Part shown: positions 1-8,643 of the stretch, piece by piece
Layout of the letters: the number at the start of each line of letters is the position of its first letter
Position numbering within the stretch: the first letter of the stretch is position 1
Assembly: GCF_022402485.1 (NCBI RefSeq)
Contig: NZ_JAKRSA010000028.1
Span: 23,298-87,297, forward strand
Origin: Phenylobacterium sp.
Lineage (GTDB): Bacteria; Pseudomonadota; Alphaproteobacteria; Caulobacterales; Caulobacteraceae
Length of the DNA: 64,000 nt
Direction: 5' to 3'
The notes under the pieces: generated by a model
Told to the model about the DNA's origin: nothing
The model's database searches: none
What the model saw: only the letters and a program-made list of their open reading frames with translations
Translations under genes and position numbers: made by a program

Positions 1-782
1 CCATCGATCGACATGGCCTTCACCTTGTCGCCATTTTCCTCAAGGAAGGAATAGCCAAACACCCCCAGCGCCCCGGGGGTCTTGGTCAGGGTCTGGACGA
101 TGGCGTTGTCGTTCTCACCGGAATCGACCCAGCCTTCCCGGCGCAGGGGATGGACCATCTGCTTGAACTCGTCGGAGTCGCGCTCGTTCAGGGCGCGGGC
201 CGTCGGGTAGGCCAGCGCCGAGGCTTCAATGCCAAGTTCCACAAAGGCGTCGCGGGTGCCGGAGGTCGGCGGCGGGCCATAGACCAGGATCCGGTTGTCG
301 GGCAGACCCGGGCCGATCTCGTTCCAGTTGGTGTAGGGGTTGGGGACGAACTTGCCGCCCCGCAGAACATTGGCCCCCAGGGCCAGATAGAGCTGCGGCA
401 GCTTGAAATCATAGTCGGGGGCGTTCCGGTCTGCGGCGATGACAATGCCATCGAAACCGACCTTGAGCTCGACGATGTCGTCGACGCCATTGGCCGCGCA
501 GGTGTCAAACTCCGTGCGGGTCATGGGCCGCGAGGCATTGGCGATGTCGGGATAGTTGTCGCCGACGCCGCTGCAGAACAGCTTGATGCCGCCGCCGGTG
601 CCCAGGGCCTCGACCTTCGGCGCCTTCATCCCGGACTTGCGGCTGTAGTTTTCCGCCACCCGGGTGGTGAACGGGAAGACGGTGGAGGAGCCGGCCGCCC
701 AGACGTAGTCCCGTGCGGCCTGCGCCTGACCCGCGCCGCCCAGCAGGGCCAGAGCCGCGCAAACGCCCAGAAGCTTCTTCAT
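1..782 (-). CDS. pstS: PstS-like phosphate ABC transporter substrate-binding protein, 3' end outside window
   Basis: Periplasmic phosphate-binding protein feeding the PstCAB importer. The first 260 codons are present and the reading frame runs off the left edge, so the C-terminus is missing. The N-terminus is a clear Sec signal peptide (MKKLLGVCAALALLGGAGQA, cleavage near AQA). The mature part begins with the family's WAAGSSTVFPF segment, followed by GTGGGIKLFCSG and TSGTRDAFVELG, which are phosphate-contact loops in PstS/SphX-type proteins. The ATG at 782 has a good ribosome-binding site (cgaggagattgacg). A PhoB box lies about 170 bases upstream, which fits induction by phosphate starvation. 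Some family members bind other oxyanions, but the PhoB box favours phosphate. pstCAB would be expected further to the left, outside the window. Confidence 0.9.
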   Translation of the reverse strand, partial: MKKLLGVCAALALLGGAGQAQAARDYVWAAGSSTVFPFTTRVAENYSRKSGMKAPKVEALGTGGGIKLFCSGVGDNYPDIANASRPMTRTEFDTCAANGVDDIVELKVGFDGIVIAADRNAPDYDFKLPQLYLALGANVLRGGKFVPNPYTNWNEIGPGLPDNRILVYGPPPTSGTRDAFVELGIEASALAYPTARALNERDSDEFKQMVHPLRREGWVDSGENDNAIVQTLTKTPGALGVFGYSFLEENGDKVKAMSID

Positions 783-936
783 CGTCAATCTCCTCGAATC
801 ATCAGGGAAAGGCGGGCCAGGCGGTCCTGGTGGCCGATACTAGCCGCCAGTCTCATCGTCGGCGAGCCGGATCAAGCTACACCGGCTTGCGCCCGCGAGA
901 TCGCCTTGCCCTTGCAGCCAAGCCTTCAAGATCCAT

Positions 937-970
937 ATTGTGCCGTCGGCGGATGACAGTTTTCAGACAA
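937..970 (-). promoter_or_regulatory. PhoB box and -10 element of the pstS promoter
   Basis: Read on the minus strand, 970 to 953 is TTGTCTG-AAAA-CTGTCAT. The second half-site is identical to the Pho-box half-site CTGTCAT, the spacer is the usual A-rich four bases, and the first half matches at four of seven positions. Ten bases downstream is CACAAT (942 to 937), four of six matches to a -10 element at the distance expected for a PhoB-activated promoter, where the Pho box replaces the -35. The 5' untranslated region would be about 145 bases. This is a motif match by eye. Confidence 0.65.
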
Positions 971-996
971 CCGCCTCAGCTGTCGGGCTGTGACGA

Positions 997-1239
997 TCAG
1001 CCGCCGGGCTTTTCGCCGTCCAGGTGCGGATCAAGCAGCTTGTGGGCGTGAATGATGAAGTAGCGCATCAGGGCGTTGTCCACCGTGGCGAGGGCCTTGG
1101 ACCGCCAAACGGTCAAGGCCTCTTCATAGGTGGGATAGGCACCGACCAGATCGATCTTGGAGGGGTCGCGGAAACGAACATGCTCCACTTCCTCCAGTTC
1201 TCCGCCAATGACGATGTGCAACAGCTGTTTATCGGGCAT
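997..1239 (-). CDS. DUF4170 domain small protein
   Basis: An 80-residue cytosolic protein with no signal peptide or membrane segment. It matches the alphaproteobacterial DUF4170 family: short, starting with a beta-strand (LLHIVIGGEL), then the middle motif VGAYPTYEEALTVWRSKA and an aromatic HAHKLLDP near the end. No function is established for the family. It is the last gene of a minus-strand group pmbA-cysQ-DUF4170, 19 bases after the cysQ stop. The ATG at 1239 has a GAGGA ribosome-binding site at good spacing. Its position next to cysQ hints at a link to sulfur or nucleotide metabolism, but nothing in the protein itself shows this. Confidence 0.8.
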   Translation of the reverse strand: MPDKQLLHIVIGGELEEVEHVRFRDPSKIDLVGAYPTYEEALTVWRSKALATVDNALMRYFIIHAHKLLDPHLDGEKPGG

Positions 1240-1258
1240 GGAATCCTCAGATGAGGGC

Positions 1259-2056
1259 TTAGTTTGGAAGGGCGATATGCGAGACGCGCTCCAGGATCAA
1301 TGGGGCCAATCGCGGCGCCGCGCAAAGCAGACTCAGCTGGGCCGGATTCTGTCCATTATAGGCGAACCCGCGCCCGAGATGGTCGCCGCAATAGGCACCG
1401 GCCTCACGGGCCACCAGATCGGCTGCGGCCAGGTCCCAGTCGGCCTTGGCCACCAGGGCGAGGGCTGCATCAAACTGGCCTGAAGCCACCAGGCACATGC
1501 GGTAGGCGGTGGAGTTGCGCGACTCCACCCGCATCCTGGGCCAGGGCTGGGGCCAGGAGGGATGGTCGAACATTCGCTGATCGCCGACCATGCCGCAGCC
1601 GTCCAGGCGCAGGGTCTGGGCCGGCACGATCAGAGAGCCGTTGAGTTTGGCCCCCCCGCCGGCCAGCGCGGTATAGACCTCACCCACCTGGGGGGCATAG
1701 ACGACGCCAGCGATGGGCTGACCATCCTCCACCACGGCCACCGAGATCACCCACCAGGGCTTGTCCTTCATATAGGCCCTTGTGCCGTCGATGGGGTCGA
1801 CCACGAAGACCCGGCGTCGTTGCAGGCGCACAAGGTCGTCAGCCGTCTCCTCCGACAGCCAGCCATAGTCGGGACGGGCCTGACCGAGCTTGGTCTTCAG
1901 CAGGGTGTCGGTGGCGAAGTCGGCATTGGTGACCGGCGAGTCGCCTTCTTTCCAAGCGATCTTCAGTCCCCGGGCCCGAAGGTCCAGGGCCAGGGTCCCG
2001 GCCTCCACCGCTGCGGCGACCAGAAGCTCCAGGTCCTGGGCGGGGCTCGGGCTCAC
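1259..2056 (-). CDS. cysQ: CysQ-type 3'(2'),5'-bisphosphate nucleotidase (inositol monophosphatase family)
   Basis: A 265-residue Mg-dependent phosphatase. The family signature is complete: WLSEET (metal ligand Glu) near residue 65, DPIDGTRAYM near 85 and WDLAAADLVAREAGA near 205, together forming the two- or three-metal site. Among inositol monophosphatase homologues, length and the SPVTNADFATD segment fit CysQ, which removes 3'-phosphoadenosine 5'-phosphate produced in sulfate assimilation. Inositol-1-phosphate or related sugar phosphates are alternatives. The start is GTG, overlapping the pmbA stop in GTGA, so the two genes are probably translationally coupled. Confidence 0.85.
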   Translation of the reverse strand: MSPSPAQDLELLVAAAVEAGTLALDLRARGLKIAWKEGDSPVTNADFATDTLLKTKLGQARPDYGWLSEETADDLVRLQRRRVFVVDPIDGTRAYMKDKPWWVISVAVVEDGQPIAGVVYAPQVGEVYTALAGGGAKLNGSLIVPAQTLRLDGCGMVGDQRMFDHPSWPQPWPRMRVESRNSTAYRMCLVASGQFDAALALVAKADWDLAAADLVAREAGAYCGDHLGRGFAYNGQNPAQLSLLCAAPRLAPLILERVSHIALPN

Positions 2057-3393
2057 TTACCGGCGATCGCCAGGGCGTCGATCAGGATAGATGGGGCGTT
2101 GGATGCACCGCGGATCTCCAGATCCGATCCAGGCACCAGGCGGGCGTACATCTCAATCAGATTGCCCGCCACGGTGATCTCGCTGACCGGATAGGCCAGT
2201 TCCCCGTTTTCGAACCAGAAGCCTGAGCAGCCCACCGACCAGTCGCCGGTATTGCCGTTCAGGGATGGGCCGAACATGGAGGTCACCAGCAGCCCCGTTC
2301 CGGCGCTGCGCATCAGGCTGGCCTGATCCTCGGTGCCGGGCTGCAGGGTCAGGTTTGAAACCCCAACGCCAGGGGGACCGGCCAGACCCCGGGAGGCATG
2401 TCCCGTCGTCTCCAGGCCCAGCTGCCGCGCCGAACTGGAATTCAGCAGCCAGGTGGTCAGCACGCCCTTGTCGATCAGGTCCATGGCGTGGGTCTCGACC
2501 CCCTCATCGTCGAAGGGGCTGGAGCCGAGGCCCCTTGGGCGGTGGGGATCATCGGTGATGGTGACGCTGGGGGCAAAAACCGGCTGGCCGAGCTTGTCCT
2601 TCAGGAAAGATGAGCCCCGGGCGATCGCGGGGCCGGCTATGGCGCCGATCATCGGGCTGATGATCGACATGGCCAGGCGGTTCTCGAAGATCACCGGCGC
2701 GGTGGTCGAGGCGATCTTGCGCGACCCGAGCCTTGCTGCCGCCCGACGCCCGGCCTCGGTGCCGATGCCTTCAGGGCCGGGAAGGTCCCCGTGCCAGCGC
2801 ACGGAACGGCCCTCATAACCGGTCTCCATGGTCTGACCATCCCCAGCGATGGCCGAGGCACCGAGGGAAAAGCCCGAGGCCTGGTGAGCGCCGACAAAGC
2901 CATGGCTGGTGGCAATCAGCCACTTGGCCGTGGACCAGCCGGCGGTGGCGCCGTCGGAATTGACCACGCCCTCCACAGCCCGGGCAGCGGCCTCGGCGGC
3001 GCGGGCCCGGTCTTCCAGGGTCTCGGGCGACAGCTCGGTGGGATCATAGAGGTCGAGATTGCGATGCGGACCCTTGGCCAGTCGGTCGGCGGGCGCGAAG
3101 CCTGCATAGGGGTCTTCCGGTGCCAGCTTCGCCATGGCCACGGCGCGGTCCACCAGTTTGGCCCGCGCCTCTGGCGACAGGTCGGAGCCTGAAACCGTAG
3201 CCTGCCGCTGGCCGACAAAGACCCGCAGGCCGAGGTCCCGGCTTTCCTCGCGTTCGACCTCCTCCAGGGCGCCGGCGCGGACGGAGATGGAGAGGGACTG
3301 GCGTTCGGCGGTGACGGCCTCAGCCGCATCGGCGCCGGCCTTGAGGGCTGTGGCGATCAGGTCAGCGAGCAGGTTTTGATCCATGCCAGCCAT
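2053..3393 (-). CDS. pmbA: TldE/PmbA family metallopeptidase subunit
   Basis: About 446 residues in the PmbA/TldE (U62) family. In characterised systems TldE pairs with TldD to form a heteromeric metalloprotease that degrades CcdA and processes modified peptides such as microcin B17 precursor. TldE lacks the zinc HExxxH motif, and none is visible here; the active partner, tldD, is at 27453-28883, about 24 kb away. Family features include the N-terminal domain with ESRDLGLRVFVG and the C-terminal stretch LLNSSSARQLG and TTGHASRG. I prefer the ATG at 3393 because GAGG lies eight bases upstream; an in-frame ATG at 3384 is also possible and an upstream start at 3474 lacks a supporting site. First gene of the group with cysQ and the DUF4170 gene. 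Confidence 0.88.
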   Translation of the reverse strand: MAGMDQNLLADLIATALKAGADAAEAVTAERQSLSISVRAGALEEVEREESRDLGLRVFVGQRQATVSGSDLSPEARAKLVDRAVAMAKLAPEDPYAGFAPADRLAKGPHRNLDLYDPTELSPETLEDRARAAEAAARAVEGVVNSDGATAGWSTAKWLIATSHGFVGAHQASGFSLGASAIAGDGQTMETGYEGRSVRWHGDLPGPEGIGTEAGRRAAARLGSRKIASTTAPVIFENRLAMSIISPMIGAIAGPAIARGSSFLKDKLGQPVFAPSVTITDDPHRPRGLGSSPFDDEGVETHAMDLIDKGVLTTWLLNSSSARQLGLETTGHASRGLAGPPGVGVSNLTLQPGTEDQASLMRSAGTGLLVTSMFGPSLNGNTGDWSVGCSGFWFENGELAYPVSEITVAGNLIEMYARLVPGSDLEIRGASNAPSILIDALAIAGK

Positions 3394-3430
3394 ATGGCGA
3401 ACCTCGTCTCGTCGAGCAAGCGCAGGGCGG

Positions 3431-3832
3431 TCAGGCGATGGCGTAGAACAGCAGGGCGACCCCGGCGAAGACATAGGAAATCCAGGTCAGGGTCACGCCA
3501 ATCGCCCGGGGGAAGGAGGCCCCGCCGCTCTGCGACAGGCCGACGGCATGCATCACCCGGCCAGCAAACAGCACCAGGCCCGCCAGGTGCACCGCCAGGG
3601 GGGGGGCTTCCACCAGGGCCAGAACGCCAATGGCGATCAGGCCGGCGGGAATGTACTCGGTGGCGTTGCCAAAGGCGCGGATGGCCTGGGCCAGCTCGGG
3701 AATGCCGTCATCGCCAAACGCCACCTTGTGGCGCTGCCGCTGGCGGACCACCAGCAGGGAGAGCGTCAGCAGCAGAAAGATATGCAGGCCCGTCCAGAGC
3801 GCCGCCGCATGTCCCGATGTCACCAGATTCAT
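3431..3832 (-). CDS. MAPEG family membrane protein
   Basis: A 133-residue integral membrane protein with four predicted helices. The first helix starts at once (LHIFLLLTLSLLVVRQRQRH), followed by a polar loop and GNATEYIPAGLIAIGVLAL, VHLAGLVLFAGRVMHAVGL and a final hydrophobic helix. The N-E-Y-I-P helix and R-x-x-H-A motif are typical of MAPEG (membrane-associated eicosanoid/glutathione metabolism) proteins. Bacterial members may have glutathione transferase or peroxidase activity, but the substrate cannot be told from sequence. The ATG at 3832 has a strong ribosome-binding site (gggaagg). It ends 38 bases upstream of the pmbA start and could be in the same transcript. Confidence 0.85.
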   Translation of the reverse strand: MNLVTSGHAAALWTGLHIFLLLTLSLLVVRQRQRHKVAFGDDGIPELAQAIRAFGNATEYIPAGLIAIGVLALVEAPPLAVHLAGLVLFAGRVMHAVGLSQSGGASFPRAIGVTLTWISYVFAGVALLFYAIA

Positions 3833-3996
3833 GAAAGACCTTCCCGGACGCCCGCGCCCCCGCGCAAGGGCCGCAGTTGGACTGCGAAATGGGCGCCAGG
3901 GCAAGGGCTAAGGCCTCACCTCGTCCTCAGCACCCTCCGACCCTCGCTGCGGGGCACCGCCGCCCCAGCCGGCACCTGACCCCTACGCGCAGCGCA

Positions 3997-4071
3997 GAGA
4001 TCGTTCACCACCAAGAGCACGAAGCACACCTAGGATCGGTACCGACCTTTGTGCTCTTCTTGGTTGATCTC
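3997..4071. repeat. 75-base imperfect palindrome (REP/CIR-like element or ubiD terminator)
   Basis: The outer arms are GAGATC (3997-4002) and GATCTC (4066-4071). Inside them, ACCAAG..AGCACGAAG on the left matches CTTTGTGCTCTTCTTGGT on the right in inverted orientation with small gaps, and the centre holds TCGGTACCGA, itself a perfect palindrome. It lies 23 bases beyond the ubiD stop codon, so in ubiD mRNA it would fold into a long hairpin. Base composition is more AT-rich than the neighbouring genes. It resembles dispersed intergenic palindromes known in Caulobacter and other alphaproteobacteria, but I see only one copy in this window, so repeat status is unproven. Confidence 0.5.
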
Positions 4072-4093
4072 TCCACCGCCTTCGGCGCGCCCG

Positions 4094-5611
4094 TCAGCCC
4101 TTCAAGGCCGGCAGGCCAAGGCTCGCCCACCGATCGGTGACCCGGGCGATGGTGGCCTCGTCCATGTCGAGCTTCTCGCCCCATTCGCGGTGGGTCTCCG
4201 GGGGCCACTTGTTGGTGGCGTCGAGGCCGATCTTGGACCCCAGCCCGCTCTCAGGCGAGGCGAAGTCCAGATAGTCGATGGGGGTGCCCTCAATCACGGT
4301 GATGTCCCGGGCCGGGTCCATCCGGGTGGACAGCGCCCACATCACATCCTTCCAGTCCCGGGCGTTGATGTCGTCGTCCACGACGATCACCCACTTGGTG
4401 TACATGAACTGTCGAAGGTAGCTCCAGACCCCCATCATCACCCGCTTGGCGTGGCCGGGATAGGCCTTCTTCATGGACACCACAGCGATCCGGTAGGAGC
4501 AGCCCTCCGGCGGCAGCCAGAAGTCGATGATCTCCGGGAACTGCTGGCGCAGCAGGGGGATGAACACCTCGTTCAGGGCCTCGCCGAGCACGCTGGGCTC
4601 ATCGGGCGGCCGGCCGGTGAAGGTGGTCAGATAGATCGGGTCGCGGCGCATGGTGATGGCGCTGACCTGAAAGACCGGGAACTTCTCGACGGAATTGTAA
4701 TAGCCGGTGTGGTCGCCGTAGGGGCCCTCGTCGGCGTACTCATCCAGCAGAACATGGCCCTCAATCACGATCTCGGCCTCGGCAGGGACCATCAAGGGCA
4801 CAGTCTTGGCCGCCACCAGCTCGGCCTTGGCCCCGCGCATAAGTCCGGCGAACTGGTACTCTGACAGGGTCTCGGGCACCGGGGTCACCGCCGCCAGGAT
4901 GGTGCCGGGATCAGCGCCTAAGACAGCGCAGGCGGGCAGGGCGTCAGGCTTGCCCGCCGCCTTCCAGCGCCGGTGGTGCTGGGCGCCGCCCCGGTGGGCC
5001 AGCCAGCGCATGATGGTGCGATCTTTGCCCAGCACCTGCATGCGGTAGATGCCGAGATTATAGTCGTCCTCCCGCTCCGTGGACGGGCCCTTGGTGACCA
5101 CCAGCGGCCAGGTGATCAGGGGCGCGGGCTCGCCAGGCCAACAGGTCTGGATGGGCAGCTTGGTCAGGTCGATCTGGTCGCCCGTCCAGACGATCTCCTG
5201 CACCGGTGCCTTCTTCACCGTCGCCGGGCGCATGGCCATCACCGTCTTGGCGAGCGGCAGCATGTCGAGCGCGTCCTTCAGCCCCCGGGGGGGCTCAGGG
5301 GCGCGCAGGAAAGCCAGAAGTTCGCCGACCTCGCGCAGGTCAGCCGCTGTGGTTCGCTCCCGGCCCTCCAGGGTGACGCCCATGGCCACCCGCTTGACCG
5401 TGCCGAACAGGTTGACAAGGCAGGGCATGGGCGAGCGCTCGCCATCGGCGCGGATGACGTTTTCGAACAGCACCGCCGGGCCACCCTGCCGCAGCAGTCT
5501 GCGATGGATCTCGGTCATCTCCAGGACGGTGGAGACCGGCTCAGACACCCGCACCAGTTCCCCGGCGGCTTCCAGCTTGGTGATGAATTCCCGCAGCGAC
5601 CGATAGGCCAT
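4094..5611 (-). CDS. ubiD: UbiD family decarboxylase (4-hydroxy-3-polyprenylbenzoate decarboxylase)
   Basis: A 505-residue prenyl-FMN-dependent decarboxylase of the UbiD family; E. coli UbiD has nearly the same length. It would remove the carboxyl group from 4-hydroxy-3-polyprenylbenzoate after UbiA acts, and ubiA is in this window at 12913-13845. Visible family segments are [23 protein letters not shown] near the N-terminus, the cofactor and metal region [20 protein letters not shown] and DHTGYYN, and the C-terminal [12 protein letters not shown]. The start at 5611 (MAYRSLREF) is preceded by gggagggctc; a longer frame from 5668 has no such site. UbiD homologues acting on other aromatic acids exist, but length and the FGT-R-A-G pattern fit ubiquinone synthesis. 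Confidence 0.9.
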   Translation of the reverse strand: MAYRSLREFITKLEAAGELVRVSEPVSTVLEMTEIHRRLLRQGGPAVLFENVIRADGERSPMPCLVNLFGTVKRVAMGVTLEGRERTTAADLREVGELLAFLRAPEPPRGLKDALDMLPLAKTVMAMRPATVKKAPVQEIVWTGDQIDLTKLPIQTCWPGEPAPLITWPLVVTKGPSTEREDDYNLGIYRMQVLGKDRTIMRWLAHRGGAQHHRRWKAAGKPDALPACAVLGADPGTILAAVTPVPETLSEYQFAGLMRGAKAELVAAKTVPLMVPAEAEIVIEGHVLLDEYADEGPYGDHTGYYNSVEKFPVFQVSAITMRRDPIYLTTFTGRPPDEPSVLGEALNEVFIPLLRQQFPEIIDFWLPPEGCSYRIAVVSMKKAYPGHAKRVMMGVWSYLRQFMYTKWVIVVDDDINARDWKDVMWALSTRMDPARDITVIEGTPIDYLDFASPESGLGSKIGLDATNKWPPETHREWGEKLDMDEATIARVTDRWASLGLPALKG

Positions 5612-5707
5612 GAGCCCTCCCAGGGTGATCTGATCCCAGGACTTAGGGTGGCGCTGGCCTGCTGTCACCCTTTGCGCCGGACGCGCTTGCCGCTAGATTT
5701 CGCCCTC

Positions 5708-5935
5708 ATGAAGCGCCTCGACCTCGACGACCTGCCGCCTAGGGTCGCCCAGCTGCTCACCGGCCTCGCCGAGGGCGAAGTCTTGATCCTCGTGCAAGAC
5801 GGCGCAGTGGCCGGGCGCCTGCACGGCGGCGCCCCGGCCGAGGCCGCCGTTGAGGAAGAGCCCGAGCCCTACAACAACCAGCGGGCCGCCGAGATTTTCG
5901 AGCAGTTCCGCTCGGTGGTGGAAGACGAGTTCTAG
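5708..5935 (+). CDS. Small acidic protein, 75 residues, unknown function
   Basis: The sequence begins MKRLDLDDLPPRVAQLLTGL and ends in an acidic tail EQFRSVVEDEF. The core EGEVLILVQDGAVAGRL has the spacing of the beta-hairpin found in Phd/YefM-type antitoxins (…G…V.I…G.PVARL), but no toxin gene follows. The ORF uses normal GC-rich codons, is divergent from ubiD and starts 96 bases from the ubiD ATG. The ribosome-binding site is weak. A Phd-like DNA-binding protein is a possible reading; I would not call it an antitoxin on this evidence. Confidence 0.6.
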   Translation: MKRLDLDDLPPRVAQLLTGLAEGEVLILVQDGAVAGRLHGGAPAEAAVEEEPEPYNNQRAAEIFEQFRSVVEDEF

Positions 5936-6080
5936 GCGACGGGCGACCTGCGCGCCTTATGGTCGCAGAGCCAATGCCTTCCCCTGGCCCCAATTGCGCC
6001 CCATGTTCGTCAGGTGACCTTGCGGAATACGAGCGGCCGTCAGAGCTGCCCCCGCAGGGTCTGTCATTAGGGAGACGACC

Positions 6081-6377
6081 ATGTTCAAGCTTTTGTCAGC
6101 CGCGTTCGTCGCGGCCCTTGTTGCTGCGCCGGCCCTGGCCGAACCCGCGCGCGTAGGCACCGCCACCGTCATCGTCAGCAATCTTGATCCCGCCAACGCC
6201 CAGGACGCCAAGCGCCTGGAGCGCCGGGTTGAGCGCGCCGCCTTCACCGCCTGTGGCGGGCACGAGGGCAGCGTTCGGATGCTCAAGCAAACGGTGAGAA
6301 CGTCCGAGTGTTATCAGGAGACCCTGGCTGAGGCCCGCAGCGCCGTCGGCGTGGGGCTGCAGTACGCCGCCCGCTAG
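6081..6377 (+). CDS. UrcA family secreted protein
   Basis: A 98-residue exported protein. A Sec signal peptide (MFKLLSAAFVAALVAAPALA) is followed by a mature domain of about 78 residues matching the UrcA family: a short beta-strand (TATVIVSNLD), then RLERRVERAAFTACG with a conserved cysteine, and a second cysteine in SECYQETLAEA, probably forming a disulfide in the periplasm. Function is unknown for the family, which is common in Caulobacterales and Sphingomonadales. The start has gggagacgacc upstream. It converges on the YjbR gene with a four-base overlap. Confidence 0.85.
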   Translation: MFKLLSAAFVAALVAAPALAEPARVGTATVIVSNLDPANAQDAKRLERRVERAAFTACGGHEGSVRMLKQTVRTSECYQETLAEARSAVGVGLQYAAR

Positions 6378-6724
6378 TCGGGGCTCTTCGCCGCATCAAA
6401 GGCCCTCGCCATCGTCTTGGTGGCGAGCCTGCGCCAGCGGCGTTCCAGGAAGCTGTGCAGTGACCCCGGATCGAGGCTCTCGATCCGGGCGAGCACCATG
6501 GCTGAGGACTGATAATGCGGCGTGAGATGGAAGGTGGCCGGCTCGGCGGCCATCAGCATCTCGCGCTCATCGAAGCCCACCTCACCCAGCACCAGGCTGG
6601 CGTCCTCCGCTCTCAGGCGGGTGAAGAACTTTCCCCGCACCTTGAACGATGGGTAGCCATAGGACGTGCCCTCCTCGGCACCGGGAAAGGCCAGGATGAT
6701 GGCGCGCATCTCGGTTTCGGTCAT
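6374..6724 (-). CDS. MmcQ/YjbR family protein
   Basis: A 116-residue cytosolic protein of the MmcQ/YjbR family (fold related to the double-wing DNA-binding domains). Family marks are FPGAEEGTSYGYPSFKVRGKFF near residues 14-35 and the middle LVLGEVGFDEREMLMAAEPATFHLTPHY. Function is not established; DNA binding has been suggested from the fold. The ATG at 6724 has a strong ribosome-binding site (ggagggagcc). It follows the gamma-glutamyltransferase gene by 14 bases and is probably co-transcribed with it. Confidence 0.85.
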   Translation of the reverse strand: MTETEMRAIILAFPGAEEGTSYGYPSFKVRGKFFTRLRAEDASLVLGEVGFDEREMLMAAEPATFHLTPHYQSSAMVLARIESLDPGSLHSFLERRWRRLATKTMARAFDAAKSPD

Positions 6725-6738
6725 GGCTCCCTCCGAGG

Positions 6739-8526
6739 TCAGTAGGCGAGCGCCACCCCGTCCTTGCGCATTTCGGTGGCCGAGGCGTAGCGGCCGGGCC
6801 AGCGCTCGATGGCCTGATAGCCGCCAAAGCTGCCGTCGCTGGGGCCCAGCGTCCAGCCCAGATCGGCCAGGGCCTTGCGGGTGGCGGCGGGAACGCCGCC
6901 TTCCAGATGTAGCAGGCCTGTCCCTGGGGTGACTTCGCCGGTGGGCTCCGACCCGCCCCCATGGCGCCAGCGCGGGCTGTCGCCGGCTTCCTGAATCCCC
7001 AGGTCAAAATCGACCATGTTGGAGATGATCTGGGCCTGGCCTTGCGGCTGCATGTCGCCGCCCATGACGCCGAACGAGAGCCACGGTGCCCCGTCCTTCA
7101 CCGCAAAGCCCGGGATGATGGTCTGGAAGGGCCGTTTGGCAGGGGCATAGACATTGGGATGGCCGTCGGCGAGGGCGAACATCTCGCCCCGATTCTGCAA
7201 CATGAAGCCCAGGCCGTCCGGGGCGAGGCCTGATCCCATGCCGCGATAGTTGGACTGGATGATCGAAACCATCATCCCGTCCTTGTCGGCGGTGGTGAAA
7301 TAGGTGGTATCGCCCTGGCTTGGCGCCTGGCCGGCATAGACGGTCTGCAGGATGGCGTTCGGGCGGATCAGCCTGGCCCGCTCGGCGGCATAGGCCTTGG
7401 AGATCAGCCACTCGGCCGGCACGTCATAGAAGGCCGGATCGGCGTAGTAGCGGGCGCGATCCTCGAAGGCGAGCCGCTTGGCCTCCACCCCATGATGGAT
7501 GGCGGCGGCCGACTGGAAGCCCATGCCCCGGATGTCGAACTGCTCCATGATGTTGAGCTGCTGCAGGGTCGCCAGACCCTGGCTGTTGGGGCCGAGGCTG
7601 TAGACGTCCACCCCGCGATAGGGGCTCGCAAAGGGTTTGGTCCACTCTGCCCGATGGGCGGCAAGGTCGGCCTTGGTCATCCAGCCGCCGATCCGCTCAA
7701 AATAGCGTTCGATGGTCTCAGCGATCTCACCTTCGTAGAAGGCGTCGCGGCCCCCTTCTGCGATCAGGCTATAGGTCCGGGCGAGGCCGGGATTACGGAA
7801 CACCTCGCCTTCCTTCGGCGTGGCTCCGCCAGGTGCCCAGACCGCTTTGAAGTTGTCGACCTCTTCGATCCCCAGGGTGCCGCGGGTGAAGTTGTTGTAG
7901 CTGCGCTGCAGATAGAAGGCCACGTTCTGGCTGATCGGCGCGCCGTCCTGAGCGTGGGCGATGGCCGGGGCGAACAGGTCCTTCCAGGGCAGCTTGCCAT
8001 AGCGCTCATGCAGCGCCCACCAGGCGTCCACGGTGCCAGGTACGCTGACCGATATCGCCCCGTGGGAAGGAATGAGGCCGTCCTTGGCGCGGCTGCGCAC
8101 GGTCTCAAGCGACAGGCCCCGGGGGCTGCGGCCGGAGCCGTTCAGGCCCACGACCTGCTTGGTCTTGGGGTCCCAGAGCATGACGAAGCAGTCGCCGCCG
8201 ATTCCGCAGGCGATGGGCTCGGCATAGCCCAGCACCGCATTGGCTGCGATGGCGGCGTCCACCGCCGAGCCACCGGCCCGCAGGATGTCGATGGCTGCCA
8301 GAGTGGCCAGGGGATGGGCTGTGGCCGCGGCCCCGTGGGTTCCCCAGGCCGCACTGCGGCTGGCGAACCGCGCCCCGTCGATCCGGTCACCTGGACCCAC
8401 ATCAGGGCGATCACGGTTGGGGGTCGCCAGCCGGCTCTGGGCTGCGGCACCGCTGGCCAGCAGCGCCCCTGCCATGGAGGCGGGCAGGGCGGCGGGCAGG
8501 GCGGCCAGGAAGGTGCGGCGACGCAT
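6739..8526 (-). CDS. ggt: Gamma-glutamyltransferase, Tat-exported
   Basis: A 595-residue enzyme that transfers or hydrolyses the gamma-glutamyl group of glutathione in the periplasm. The N-terminus MRRRTFLAALPAALP is a twin-arginine-like signal ending near GAAAQ. The proenzyme cleaves itself before the nucleophile Thr407, visible in the motif GDTTYFTTADKDG; the small subunit then starts at that Thr. GIGGDCF near 108 and the C-terminal glycine-rich RGMGSGLAPDGLGF are also family features. The start at 8526 is chosen for the signal and the site cggagtctgccc. Homologues include cephalosporin acylases, but the catalytic region fits GGT. gshA in this window (21102) makes the glutathione precursor. 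Confidence 0.92.
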   Translation of the reverse strand: MRRRTFLAALPAALPASMAGALLASGAAAQSRLATPNRDRPDVGPGDRIDGARFASRSAAWGTHGAAATAHPLATLAAIDILRAGGSAVDAAIAANAVLGYAEPIACGIGGDCFVMLWDPKTKQVVGLNGSGRSPRGLSLETVRSRAKDGLIPSHGAISVSVPGTVDAWWALHERYGKLPWKDLFAPAIAHAQDGAPISQNVAFYLQRSYNNFTRGTLGIEEVDNFKAVWAPGGATPKEGEVFRNPGLARTYSLIAEGGRDAFYEGEIAETIERYFERIGGWMTKADLAAHRAEWTKPFASPYRGVDVYSLGPNSQGLATLQQLNIMEQFDIRGMGFQSAAAIHHGVEAKRLAFEDRARYYADPAFYDVPAEWLISKAYAAERARLIRPNAILQTVYAGQAPSQGDTTYFTTADKDGMMVSIIQSNYRGMGSGLAPDGLGFMLQNRGEMFALADGHPNVYAPAKRPFQTIIPGFAVKDGAPWLSFGVMGGDMQPQGQAQIISNMVDFDLGIQEAGDSPRWRHGGGSEPTGEVTPGTGLLHLEGGVPAATRKALADLGWTLGPSDGSFGGYQAIERWPGRYASATEMRKDGVALAY

Positions 8527-8643
8527 GGGCAGACTCCGGAGGGGCAATGTCACTGGGGCGTCACTATAGGCGCGTGAGCTGCTGCCAAGGCTAGTCCCAG
8601 ACACAGAAAATCCCGCAGACTCAGGTCTCCACCTGCGGCGGCC

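Noticed and set aside
5708..5935. Type II antitoxin call for the small acidic protein
   Set aside because: The hairpin pattern is suggestive, but no toxin gene is next to it, so I left the function open.
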